DNA of 7,290 bases from Paenibacillaceae bacterium UBA6304 (GCA_002439285.1 DJTQ01000010.1:1520-8809); one strand, 5' to 3'; shown: positions 1 through 5,938, counted from the stretch's first letter. Translations and numbers: made by a program. Notes: generated from the sequence alone by a model not told the origin.

Positions 1-140
1 AAAGTCGACTTTTCAGCACCGAGAAGGTTGTATGAAGGAGGGACTGAGGAGCGGAGCATAGGCAAAACCTACGTGAGCACCTCAAATGTTTCCGCAGGAA
101 ACATACTTCGAAAGCATCCTCTAGGCCCGCCTGAATTCTA
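1..140. other. Gene-free stretch with hairpins; possible conserved intergenic or structured RNA element
   Basis: No convincing reading frame is present. The stretch begins with a perfect 12-base palindrome, AAAGTCGACTTT (1-12). A short hairpin follows around TAGG-CAAAA-CCTA (about 58-71), embedded in GGAGCGGAGC...GTGAGCACC, and then a perfect 8-bp stem ATGTTTCC/GGAAACAT (86-93 with 97-104) closed by a GCA triloop. The organisation, including the GGAGCGGAGC and GTGAGCACC boxes around a variable stem, resembles intergenic elements I recall as recurrent in Paenibacillus genomes; that is memory, not a search. It lies just downstream of the minus-strand aroK-aroA operon and could be its 3' untranslated region, but there is no U-tract that would make the 86-104 hairpin a standard terminator. 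The strand is undetermined. Confidence 0.4.
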
Positions 141-566
141 TTAGCGCTTTCCGATTAAAATACTGTCCTCCACCTTGATGCAACGGTCCATAATAACCGT
201 TAAACCGCCTTGGGAGGCAATTTCGTAAGCTTCGTCGCTGGCAATGCCAAGCTGAAGCCAGAGTACGCGGGCTCCGATTTCTACCGCTTCACGGGCCACC
301 TCCGGTGTATATTCGCTACGACGAAACACATTGACGATATCCACCGGCTCGGGGATGTCCTTCAAAGCGGCGTAGACCTTCTCGCCGAGAATTTCGCCAC
401 TGGCGGACGGATTCACCGGAATGATCCGGTAGCCGTTGTTTTGGAGTGCCTGGGCTACCATATACGAAGTCCGGTCACTTTTATCGGATAAACCGACGAC
501 AGCGATATTGCCGGCGTTTTGCAAAATCCCCTTGATTTCCTCACGGCTCGGGTTTTCAAATGCCAT
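141..566 (-). CDS. CoA-binding domain protein (YccU/YneT family)
   Basis: A 141-residue, single-domain Rossmann-type protein expected to be cytosolic. The family (YccU of E. coli, YneT of B. subtilis) is related to the CoA-binding domain of succinyl-CoA synthetase; its members are small proteins whose physiological role is unknown. Visible motifs are the nucleotide-binding turn VVGLS (23-27), the second strand NGYRIIPVNP (44-53), PVDIVNVFRR (74-83), WLQLG (103-107) and the C-terminal MDRC..VE (126-133), all hallmarks of this family at its usual length of about 135-145 residues. The ATG is preceded by GAAAGGTG (576-583) with a 9-base gap. It starts 23 bases after the aroA stop, so it is probably the last gene of the aroK-aroA operon. 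Whether it serves the shikimate pathway is not shown; the linkage may be incidental. No catalytic activity should be assumed. Confidence 0.9.
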   Translation of the reverse strand: MAFENPSREEIKGILQNAGNIAVVGLSDKSDRTSYMVAQALQNNGYRIIPVNPSASGEILGEKVYAALKDIPEPVDIVNVFRRSEYTPEVAREAVEIGARVLWLQLGIASDEAYEIASQGGLTVIMDRCIKVEDSILIGKR

Positions 567-589
567 CTTTGATCACACCTTTCTTAACG

Positions 590-1882
590 TTATTTTACCC
601 ACTCCACCGAAGCGCCAAGCGCGGCCAGGTGATCAAAATACTGCGGATATGATTTGGCCACATGATGCGCGTCCTTGATTAGCAGCGGCTCCTTGCAGCG
701 CAAACCGACAACGGTCAATGCCATGATGACCCGGTGATCGTAATGCGCGTTAATTGTTGCCCCGCCTTCGAGTCCCGTAGGACGGCCGTGGACGATGATC
801 TCCGATTGACCCTCTTCCACCTGAGCGCCGGCCTTCTTCAACTCATTAAGGTAATCCGTAATGCGATCGCATTCCTTATACCGTAAATTCTCTACGTTGT
901 AAAATCTCGAGGTCCCATCCGCAAACACGGCTGCCGCCACCATAGCCAGCACCGCGTCGGTCGCGGCGTCGCCGTCGAACTCCACCGGACGCAGCCGTCC
1001 ATTGCCAAGCACGTGAACCGTCCCGTCCTTATGGCTGAGCGGAACGTCCATCATCTGCAGCACATCGACGATAGCGCGTTCACCTTGTTTGCTGCGTTCC
1101 ATCAGCCGATGTACCTTAACATCGGATTTCGTCACGGCTGCCGCAGCCAAAATGGCTGCAGAACCGGGATAATCTCCTTGAACCGTGTAGTTCTTGGCCT
1201 GGTAAGCTTGGCGACCCGGAACACGGAAGCGCATATAATCGCTGGCTGCTTCAATCTTGATACCTGCCTGCTCGAGCACTTCCAGCGTCTGTCCGATGAC
1301 CACCTTCGATTTCAGATCGCCCAAGACTTCAATTTCGCTGTCCTCCTCAAGCAACGGGGTCAAGAACAGCAAAGCGCTCAGATACTGCGAGCTGACCTCG
1401 CCGGATACTTTGATTTTGCCGCCTCTAGGCTTCCCCCCGCTGATCCTGATTGGCAGCCGTCCGTCTTGGTGCTCAATCTGCACGCCCATCGATTCCAGCG
1501 ACTCGATCAAGTCGCTGTGCGGACGCTTGCCAAGGGAGTCCGGATAAGTGTTCACAAAGGTCACATCCGGGCACAGTGCAGCAATCGCCATCAAGAACCG
1601 TAACACCGCTCCCGCATTGCCTACGTTGAGCTCCCTCACATCGCGCGGATGCTTGCCGAAGCCGGTGATGATGATCTTCTCGTCATCCTCCTCCAGCACG
1701 GCACCGAGATCCTGGATACAGCGGCGCATCGCGTCGCTGTCCTCGCTGTGGGCGGGATAGTACACGGTGCTGGTGCCCTCAGCCAGAGCGGCTACCAGCA
1801 GATAGCGGGTCGTATAGTTTTTGGAGGACAGCGCTCCGATTTCTCCTTTTAGTTCCGCAGTGGGCCTCACGATCATATCCAT
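590..1882 (-). CDS. aroA: 3-phosphoshikimate 1-carboxyvinyltransferase (EPSP synthase), divergent type
   Basis: Sixth step of the shikimate pathway: transfers the enolpyruvyl group of PEP to shikimate-3-phosphate, giving EPSP, in the cytosol. The 430 residues match the family's usual length and its two-domain inverse alpha/beta barrel. Retained residues, by comparison with E. coli numbering, are K21 (K22), R26 (R27), R95 (R100), R120 (R124), S164-S165-Q166 (169-171), S192 (S197), the catalytic D309 (D313), K336-E337 (340-341), R340 (R344), D382-H383-R384 (R386) and K410 (K411). Several motifs are atypical. The N-terminal PGSKS-type signature reads LSSKN (18-22), the PEP/glyphosate loop reads GNAGAVLRF (88-96) so that T97 and P101 of E. 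coli are A92 and F96, and Y200 becomes V195. MurA is the only close alternative and fits worse (DHR and KE.DR motifs). The ATG at 1882 follows AAAAGGGG (1891-1898) with an 8-base gap; a second ATG two codons later is less well spaced. It lies 31 bases after aroK, so the two are probably cotranscribed. Confidence 0.93.
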   Translation of the reverse strand: MDMIVRPTAELKGEIGALSSKNYTTRYLLVAALAEGTSTVYYPAHSEDSDAMRRCIQDLGAVLEEDDEKIIITGFGKHPRDVRELNVGNAGAVLRFLMAIAALCPDVTFVNTYPDSLGKRPHSDLIESLESMGVQIEHQDGRLPIRISGGKPRGGKIKVSGEVSSQYLSALLFLTPLLEEDSEIEVLGDLKSKVVIGQTLEVLEQAGIKIEAASDYMRFRVPGRQAYQAKNYTVQGDYPGSAAILAAAAVTKSDVKVHRLMERSKQGERAIVDVLQMMDVPLSHKDGTVHVLGNGRLRPVEFDGDAATDAVLAMVAAAVFADGTSRFYNVENLRYKECDRITDYLNELKKAGAQVEEGQSEIIVHGRPTGLEGGATINAHYDHRVIMALTVVGLRCKEPLLIKDAHHVAKSYPQYFDHLAALGASVEWVK

Positions 1883-1913
1883 ATGTATATCCCCTTTTAT
1901 AGTTATTGATTGG

Positions 1914-2426
1914 TTAACCGCGGTAATGCATTAAAATCTCCGCAGACACTTCTTCCGCACTTTTGCCGGAAGTATCGATGGTCACATGCGCAAAATCATA
2001 AGCATGCTTCCGTTCCTCCAGGAGGGCAGTGATTCTTGCTCTGGCTCCACCGGCAAGAAGAGGTCTTCCTTTGTCTTCTCCAACCCGGGCAATAATCTCA
2101 TCCACCGAAGCCGTAAGCGCAACGACCCAACCGTATTTCAGCATTTCCCGACAGTTGGTCTCCCGTAGTACCGCACCGCCTCCCGTGGCCAGGATCGAAC
2201 CCGGAACCTCGAGCGCCTCAGCCAACACGGCCGATTCCACATCGCGGAAATAGGCCTCTCCCTTATCTTCAAACAACATGGGTATAGAGCAACCTGCCTT
2301 CTCCACAATCAAAGCGTCCAAATCCAGCAGCCGATATCCTGTCTCAGCGGCAAGATGCGCGCCGACCGTGGATTTGCCGGTCCCCATCATCCCGATCAGT
2401 ACGATAACCTTACTTGTGGTTTGCAA
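1914..2426 (-). CDS. aroK: Shikimate kinase
   Basis: Fifth step of the shikimate pathway: ATP-dependent 3-phosphorylation of shikimate, making the substrate of the AroA encoded directly downstream. Counting from the TTG at 2426 the protein has 170 residues, the usual size. It is a single-domain NMP-kinase-like P-loop enzyme with Walker A GMMGTGKS (12-19), DLD (35-37) for Mg2+/shikimate, FRDVE (60-64) with the shikimate-binding arginine R61, GGG (82-84), the lid arginine in GRPLL (R121) and the ER...Y element (R139, Y143). Start choice: an in-frame ATG at 2456 and a TTG at 2465 have no SD sequence and would sit only about 10-20 bases after the predicted transcription start. The TTG at 2426 follows AGGTGA (2431-2436), although the 4-base gap is short, and it gives a family-typical N-terminus. 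If the ATG at 2456 is used the protein is 180 residues. First gene of the proposed aroK-aroA operon. Confidence 0.93.
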   Translation of the reverse strand: MQTTSKVIVLIGMMGTGKSTVGAHLAAETGYRLLDLDALIVEKAGCSIPMLFEDKGEAYFRDVESAVLAEALEVPGSILATGGGAVLRETNCREMLKYGWVVALTASVDEIIARVGEDKGRPLLAGGARARITALLEERKHAYDFAHVTIDTSGKSAEEVSAEILMHYRG

Positions 2427-2430
2427 ATTT

Positions 2431-2436
2431 TCACCT
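2431..2436 (-). promoter_or_regulatory. Ribosome binding site that decides the aroK start
   Basis: The minus strand reads AGGTGA followed by AAAT and then the TTG at 2426. This is the only good SD match near the three possible in-frame starts (2465, 2456, 2426). The gap is shorter than usual, so the assignment is likely but not certain. Confidence 0.5.
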
Positions 2437-2479
2437 ACTTTACTTCCTGATCCCATGGTACGCAAATTAACTTTTTCAT

Positions 2480-2508
2480 ATCATAACACAGGCTTGTAAC
2501 TTTGGCAC
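2480..2508 (-). promoter_or_regulatory. Candidate sigma-A promoter of the aroK-aroA operon
   Basis: The minus strand carries an extended -10 element, TGT TATGAT (-10 at 2480-2485, TGN at 2486-2488), 17 bases downstream of GTGCCA (2503-2508), a partial -35 match. Transcription would start near 2473. It sits between the gnd terminator (2559-2605) and aroK, where a promoter is required if the terminator works. The predicted leader is about 47 bases to the TTG at 2426. Confidence 0.55.
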
Positions 2509-2558
2509 TTCTCCTCGGAAAAATTACCGTTTTCCAAGATTCATTAGCTGGACCTATG

Positions 2559-2605
2559 AAAAAAGGGCGCCGCAGCAAACGGAATTCCGCTGCTTTAGCA
2601 CCCTT
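2559..2605 (-). terminator. Rho-independent terminator of gndA
   Basis: On the minus strand AAGGGTGC (2598-2605) pairs with GCGCCCTT (2563-2570, including one G-U pair). An inner GCAGC/GCTGC stem and a CGGAATTCCG palindrome fill the loop, and the hairpin runs straight into six T residues (2559-2564). It begins 37 bases after the gndA stop. It separates gndA from aroK transcriptionally. Confidence 0.88.
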
Positions 2606-2642
2606 GTCTGAGCTGTTCAATACATGATTTCTTATCTGGTTC

Positions 2643-4052
2643 TTAGAACCATTGATGGTGGAATACGCCTTCTTTGTCCACACGTTTAAAGGTGTGAGCA
2701 CCGAAGTAGTCACGCTGCGCTTGAAGCAGGTTGGCAGGCAGACGTTCTGTACGATAGCTGTCATAGTAGGACAGCGCGCTTGAGAAGCCTGGAACCGGAA
2801 TTCCGTTCTCGACTGCGGCTGCAACCACTTTGCGCCATGCATCCTGATAGTTTTCCACGACATTTTTGAAGTAAGAATCCAGAAGCAGGTTTTTGAGTGC
2901 AGGATCGCGATCGTACGCATCCTTGATGTTTTGCAGGAACTGCGAACGAATAATGCAGCCGCCGCGGAAAATCATGGCGATGTTGCCGTATTTCAAATCC
3001 CAGCCGTATTCATCCGAAGCGGAGCGCATTTGCGCGAAGCCTTGGGCATACGACACGATTTTACTTGCAAACAGTGCTTTGCGGACATTTTCGATAAATT
3101 CGGCTTTGTCGCCGTTGAATGATTTTTTAGCCGGACCGCTCAAAATCTTGCTTGCCGCTACACGCTCTTCCTTCATGGCGGACAAGAAGCGGGAGAATAC
3201 CGATTCCGTGATCATGGACAATGGTACGCCGAGGTCGAGGGCGCTTTGGCTCGTCCATTTGCCTGTGCCTTTTTGTCCTGCGGCGTCAAGGATGACGTCA
3301 ACCATCGGTTTACCGGTTTCTTCGTCATATTGCGAGAAGATGTCGGCGGTAATTTCGATCAGGTAGCTGTCCAGCTCGCCTTTGTTCCAATCGGTGAAAA
3401 TTTCATGCAGTTCTTTGGCATCAACGCCAAGCACGTCTTTCAACAGATGGTAAGCTTCGCCGATCAACTGCATGTCCCCGTACTCGATGCCGTTGTGAAC
3501 CATCTTCACGTAGTGTCCGGCACCGTCCGGTCCAATATATGTACAGCAAGGATCGCCGTTCACTTTAGCAGAAATCGCCGTCAAAATCGGTTCAACCAGC
3601 TTGTAGGCACTTTCTTGTCCGCCCGGCATGATAGCGGGACCTTTCAATGCGCCTTCTTCGCCGCCGGATACCCCGGTGCCGATGAAACGGAAGCCTTTGG
3701 CTTCAAGTTCTTTGCTGCGGCGTTGCGTGTCAGGGAAGTAAGCATTCCCGCCGTCGATAATGATATCGCCTTGATCCAGATAAGGAAGCAAGCTCTCAAT
3801 GGTCGCATCTGTCGCGGAACCGGCTTGTACCATGATCAAAATTTTGCGAGGCGTTTCCAAAGATTGCACAAACTCTTCTACCGAAAAGGTGCCGACAAGG
3901 TTCTTGCCTTTGGCTTCGTTCTCCAGTAAGTCATGCGTTTTTTGCGGGGAGCGGTTGAATACCGAAACGGTAAAGCCTCTGCTTTCGATATTTAGGGCCA
4001 AATTTTTGCCCATTACGGCCAATCCGATAACGCCAATCTGTTGTTTCGACAT
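2643..4052 (-). CDS. gndA: 6-phosphogluconate dehydrogenase, decarboxylating (NADP+)
   Basis: Oxidative pentose phosphate pathway: converts 6-phosphogluconate and NADP+ to ribulose-5-phosphate, CO2 and NADPH in the cytosol. From the ATG at 4052 the protein has 469 residues, the standard length of the long, homodimeric class. Visible features are the dinucleotide-binding GVIGLAVMG (7-15), the NADP 2'-phosphate determinant NRS (33-35), IIDGGN (98-103), the substrate loop [13 protein letters not shown] (127-139), and the catalytic segment with K183, H186, N187 and E190 at the same positions as in characterised enzymes. The large all-helical C-terminal domain ends in the family-typical FGAHT...GVFHHQW tail. 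Start choice: a GTG at 4070 and an ATG at 4061 are in frame, but only the ATG at 4052 has a properly spaced SD sequence (AAAGGA, 4061-4066, 8-base gap) and the conserved MSKQQIG start. It is a single-gene unit with its own promoter and terminator. Nothing links it to the aro genes beyond adjacency, though its pathway supplies erythrose-4-phosphate precursors to aromatic synthesis. Confidence 0.97.
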   Translation of the reverse strand: MSKQQIGVIGLAVMGKNLALNIESRGFTVSVFNRSPQKTHDLLENEAKGKNLVGTFSVEEFVQSLETPRKILIMVQAGSATDATIESLLPYLDQGDIIIDGGNAYFPDTQRRSKELEAKGFRFIGTGVSGGEEGALKGPAIMPGGQESAYKLVEPILTAISAKVNGDPCCTYIGPDGAGHYVKMVHNGIEYGDMQLIGEAYHLLKDVLGVDAKELHEIFTDWNKGELDSYLIEITADIFSQYDEETGKPMVDVILDAAGQKGTGKWTSQSALDLGVPLSMITESVFSRFLSAMKEERVAASKILSGPAKKSFNGDKAEFIENVRKALFASKIVSYAQGFAQMRSASDEYGWDLKYGNIAMIFRGGCIIRSQFLQNIKDAYDRDPALKNLLLDSYFKNVVENYQDAWRKVVAAAVENGIPVPGFSSALSYYDSYRTERLPANLLQAQRDYFGAHTFKRVDKEGVFHHQWF

Positions 4053-4093
4053 GGTCTCCATCCTTTGCACACTATATTTTTATCAATAGTATC

Positions 4094-4122
4094 ATTTTAA
4101 CTCTTTTGAGTACAGAAGTGAA
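4094..4122 (-). promoter_or_regulatory. Candidate sigma-A promoter of gndA
   Basis: The minus strand has TTCACT (4117-4122), a 17-base spacer and TAAAAT (4094-4099, five of six matches to the -10 consensus). Transcription would begin near 4087, giving a leader of about 35 bases. The upstream gene's terminator at 4141-4168 makes a promoter here necessary. No operator-like inverted repeat is evident. Confidence 0.55.
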
Positions 4123-4140
4123 CCCCTTGACCCCTACCCA

Positions 4141-4168
4141 CAAAACAACCCCCTATTAGATCAGGGGG
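4141..4168 (-). terminator. Rho-independent terminator after the 4209-4805 gene
   Basis: On the minus strand CCCCCT (4163-4168) pairs with AGGGGG (4149-4154) around an 8-base loop and is followed by the T-rich tail TTGTTTTG (4141-4148). It lies about 40 bases past the stop codon at 4209. The interrupted T-tract makes it somewhat weaker than the gndA terminator. Confidence 0.75.
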
Positions 4169-4208
4169 CTTGCAATGAATTTAGTCATAGTTTGCGTCAA
4201 AATGAAAT

Positions 4209-4805
4209 CTACCATTCAAGCCGGATCAATTTGATGCGCAGTTTACGCAACTTCTCCTTGCAGGCCTCGGCCAGATCCTTGTCGCCTTTTTGCAGCGCAT
4301 CGTAAAGCTTCTCCAGTTCCCGGTCCAGCTCCTCCTGCAAAGTTTCAAGCTGTTGTTCCGCAGACTGGGAAACATACATCTCAGCCATTTTCTCCGAATT
4401 GAGGACGGGGCCTTTTTGGTAAATCACGCGGTGTTCCATGCCGTTGATTTCGACTAGCCTGATCACTTCGCCGAACAAAATATTCTCGATCAGAATCTGC
4501 CGGTCTTTAAAGCGCTTAACCACGGCGTGCCCGCGGAGGTCTCCGATCAGCTTCTCCAACCATTCGGCTAATTTGGCATCCTTAATCACGTAGTCGCCCA
4601 CCAGCTTGTATCCTTTCGCCAGACGCTGAAAGCGAAGCTTCGTCAACTTGCGGCCCGTTCGTACGGAAATAATGAAAACGGATTCGTTCTCGCTCCAATA
4701 TAAAGAATATCCGTCTTGGATCAAATCACGAATTAGCTGCTGTATATGCCGGCGGTCGAATCGGAGTTCCAGGTTGCAGTATTCCACTTCATAGCTTTTA
4801 TTCAT
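4209..4805 (-). CDS. Uncharacterised protein with charged helical C-terminus
   Basis: 198 residues; I do not recognise a named domain. The gene looks real: the ATG is preceded by a very strong SD sequence (GGGAGGGA, 4811-4818, about 7 bases away), a terminator follows, and the composition is coherent. The N-terminal two thirds (about 1-145) looks like a mixed alpha/beta domain rich in basic residues (R15-R19, R50-R61, KRFKDR near 97-102). The last 50 residues or so (147-198) form a highly charged heptad-like helix with alternating E/K/L/R, likely a coiled coil. There is no signal peptide or membrane segment, so it is expected to be cytosolic. A basic domain plus coiled coil would suit a dimeric nucleic-acid or protein-binding factor, but that is speculation. 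Proteins of similar layout in paenibacilli are, as I recall, sometimes labelled 'non-ribosomal peptide synthetase module'; no condensation, adenylation or carrier domain is visible here, so that label is not supported. Confidence 0.8.
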   Translation of the reverse strand: MNKSYEVEYCNLELRFDRRHIQQLIRDLIQDGYSLYWSENESVFIISVRTGRKLTKLRFQRLAKGYKLVGDYVIKDAKLAEWLEKLIGDLRGHAVVKRFKDRQILIENILFGEVIRLVEINGMEHRVIYQKGPVLNSEKMAEMYVSQSAEQQLETLQEELDRELEKLYDALQKGDKDLAEACKEKLRKLRIKLIRLEW

Positions 4806-4831
4806 GGCACTCCCTCCCTTTCTTGATCAAA

Positions 4832-4850
4832 CCCTAACCGGGCTTTAGGG
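4832..4850. repeat. Small inverted repeat upstream of the 4209-4805 gene
   Basis: CCCTAA (4832-4837) and TTAGGG (4845-4850) are perfect complements around a 7-base loop. It ends 27 bases before the start codon, within the probable leader of the minus-strand gene. It could be an operator or a leader hairpin; six base pairs alone are weak evidence. Confidence 0.35.
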
Positions 4851-5043
4851 CGTCGGCCGGGCCTCGCATCTCTCCCACTTGCGGCTTACCATATCGTATA
4901 CTCCATCTTATGTAACGGAACTTGGATTATTGATTATTTTTACCCGTTTCGGGCGGTGTCTGACTCAAAAAGGCGATATTCCGTCCTTCACGCCCTGCTC
5001 GGAAAGCTGGATTTCTTCCCGGCCGGGCCGGATTCGCAAAATA

Positions 5044-5052
5044 TGCTATAAT
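5044..5052 (+). promoter_or_regulatory. Extended -10 promoter of the DUF1054 gene
   Basis: TGC TATAAT (TG at 5044-5045, perfect -10 at 5047-5052) lies 47 bases before the start codon, giving a leader of about 41 bases. The expected -35 position (about 5024-5029) reads CGGGCC, part of a GC-rich palindrome CCCGGCCGGG (5018-5027), so there is no -35 match. It would be an extended -10 promoter, possibly with a regulator bound at the palindrome. Confidence 0.6.
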
Positions 5053-5099
5053 CGGATTGAAAGCCAAGCCAGCAAGAGGCCAGTGATGGAGGTATTAAG

Positions 5100-5723
5100 A
5101 TGACGTTCAACGGTTTTACCGAGCAAGATTTCGACAGTTTGACGGTTCCCGGGTTAGAGCCCCGGATGGAAGCGATCATTAACCGGGTCAGACCCAAGCT
5201 TGAAGCTCTGGGCGGCGCGCTCTCTCCATATCTCTCCGTTATGTGCGGCGAAGACATGTATCCGCATGTGGCCAAGCATGCCCGGCGTAAAGTAAACCCT
5301 CCGATCGACACCTGGGTTGCCTGGGCGGGGAGCAAACGTGGATATAAGGCGTTGCCGCATTTTGAGGTTGGTATGTTCTCCACCCATTTGTTCGTAATAT
5401 TTGCAGTCATATATGAAAGTCCGAATAAAGCGGTGTTCGCGGATTATATGCTCAAGCACACTGCCAAAATCAAAAAAGCGGTGCCCGCCGAGTTTTACTG
5501 GTCCATGGACCATATGGATCCCAGCGGCAAATCACATGCCGATACGAACTCCCAGAATCTTCAGGACATGGCCGAAAAGTTGAAAAACGTTAAAAAGGCG
5601 GAAATTATGTGCGGTTTGCGAATTGACCGGGATGATCCAGTTCTGCGCGACGGCGCTAAGCTGACGGCAAAGATCGAGGAAACCTTCGGTTCCCTGCTTC
5701 CGCTGTATCAAGCTTCATTCTGA
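5100..5723 (+). CDS. DUF1054 family protein (YktB-like, UPF0637)
   Basis: 207 residues, the usual length of this Bacillales family of unknown biochemical function (YktB in B. subtilis). The family signature runs through the whole protein: FNGFTEQDFDSLTVPGLEPRM at the N-terminus (3-23), HVAKHARRKVNPP (56-68), W72..W75, GYKALPHFEVGMFSTH (81-96) and YESPNK (105-110), followed by a charged helical segment and MDPSG near 138-142. It has no signal peptide or membrane helix; a soluble cytosolic alpha/beta protein is expected. The start is secure: GGAGGT (5088-5093) lies 6 bases before the ATG. It appears to be a single-gene unit with its own promoter and runs towards the convergent MFS gene. No classical terminator follows; the repeat cluster at 5872-6075 is the only downstream candidate for stopping transcription. 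Confidence 0.93.
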   Translation: MTFNGFTEQDFDSLTVPGLEPRMEAIINRVRPKLEALGGALSPYLSVMCGEDMYPHVAKHARRKVNPPIDTWVAWAGSKRGYKALPHFEVGMFSTHLFVIFAVIYESPNKAVFADYMLKHTAKIKKAVPAEFYWSMDHMDPSGKSHADTNSQNLQDMAEKLKNVKKAEIMCGLRIDRDDPVLRDGAKLTAKIEETFGSLLPLYQASF

Positions 5724-5787
5724 ATTAGCAGGGAAACTTAAAGCGGAAATGGTTGGTTGGTGTGCGGCTGGGTGCTGTGCAACTGGA

Positions 5788-5865
5788 TGCTGTATGTGAC
5801 TAGTACTGTGTAACTGTGCTGTATGTGACTAGTACTGTGTAACTGGGTGCTGGGTGCTGGGTACT
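5788..5865. repeat. GT-rich minisatellite: exact 29-bp tandem duplication plus 7-bp repeats
   Basis: Positions 5788-5816 and 5817-5845 are identical, directly adjacent 29-base units starting TGCTGTATGTGA and ending GTGTAACTG; each contains ACTAGT. They are followed by GGGTGCT, GGGTGCT and GGGTACT (5845-5865). The upstream stretch 5766-5790 carries diverged related units (CTGGGTGCTGTGC, ACTGGATGCTG). The unit length is not a multiple of three and no gene spans it, so it is a noncoding array, probably prone to slippage. The plus strand is strongly G+T biased. Confidence 0.9.
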
Positions 5866-5871
5866 GTGTGT

Positions 5872-5924
5872 CTGGATACCGCTAATTTAACTGGATTTTC
5901 TCCAGCTAATTAGCTGGTATCCAG
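5872..5924. repeat. Long compound hairpin, copy 1 of the TAGCTGGA palindrome cluster
   Basis: CTGGATACC (5872-5880) pairs with GGTATCCAG (5916-5924), and GCTAATT (5881-5887) pairs with AATTAGC (5908-5914), with one bulged T at 5915. Inside, CTGGA (5891-5895) pairs with TCCAG (5901-5905) around TTTTC. The same bases also contain the perfect 16-base palindrome CCAGCTAATTAGCTGG (5902-5917), so two palindrome units appear fused or overlapping and alternative folds compete. Confidence 0.85.
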
Positions 5925-5938
5925 CAGAATATCGAGAA

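Larger units (their letters stand above)
4806..5099. other. Divergent intergenic region
   Basis: 294 bases between two divergently transcribed genes, without a credible reading frame. It carries the SD sequences of both genes, an inverted repeat CCCTAA-7 bases-TTAGGG (4832-4850) just upstream of the minus-strand gene, two identical copies of the GC-rich 10-mer CGGCCGGGCC (4854-4863 and 5020-5029), and an extended -10 promoter for the plus-strand gene. I could not identify a confident promoter for the minus-strand gene; TACGAT-like hexamers near 4895 are weak. Confidence 0.6.

Noticed and set aside
86..104. Hairpin ATGTTTCC-GCA-GGAAACAT as a terminator of the aro operon
   Set aside because: The stem is good but neither strand has a U-tract after it, so it is reported only as part of a structured element.
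1013..1603. Plus-strand frame of 196 codons antisense to aroA
   Set aside because: A shadow of aroA without family motifs or a ribosome binding site.
2435..2920. Minus-strand frame of 161 codons overlapping the gndA 3' end and the aroK leader
   Set aside because: It overlaps the well-supported gndA in another frame, crosses the terminator and promoter, and its composition is not protein-like.
3246..3929. Plus-strand frame of 227 codons antisense to gndA
   Set aside because: Long antisense frames are common in GC-balanced, codon-biased genes; there is no SD sequence or recognisable domain, and gndA is unequivocal.
4832..4850. CCCTAA/TTAGGG as a terminator on the minus strand
   Set aside because: It lies upstream of a start codon and lacks a T-tract; six pairs are too few to call a terminator.
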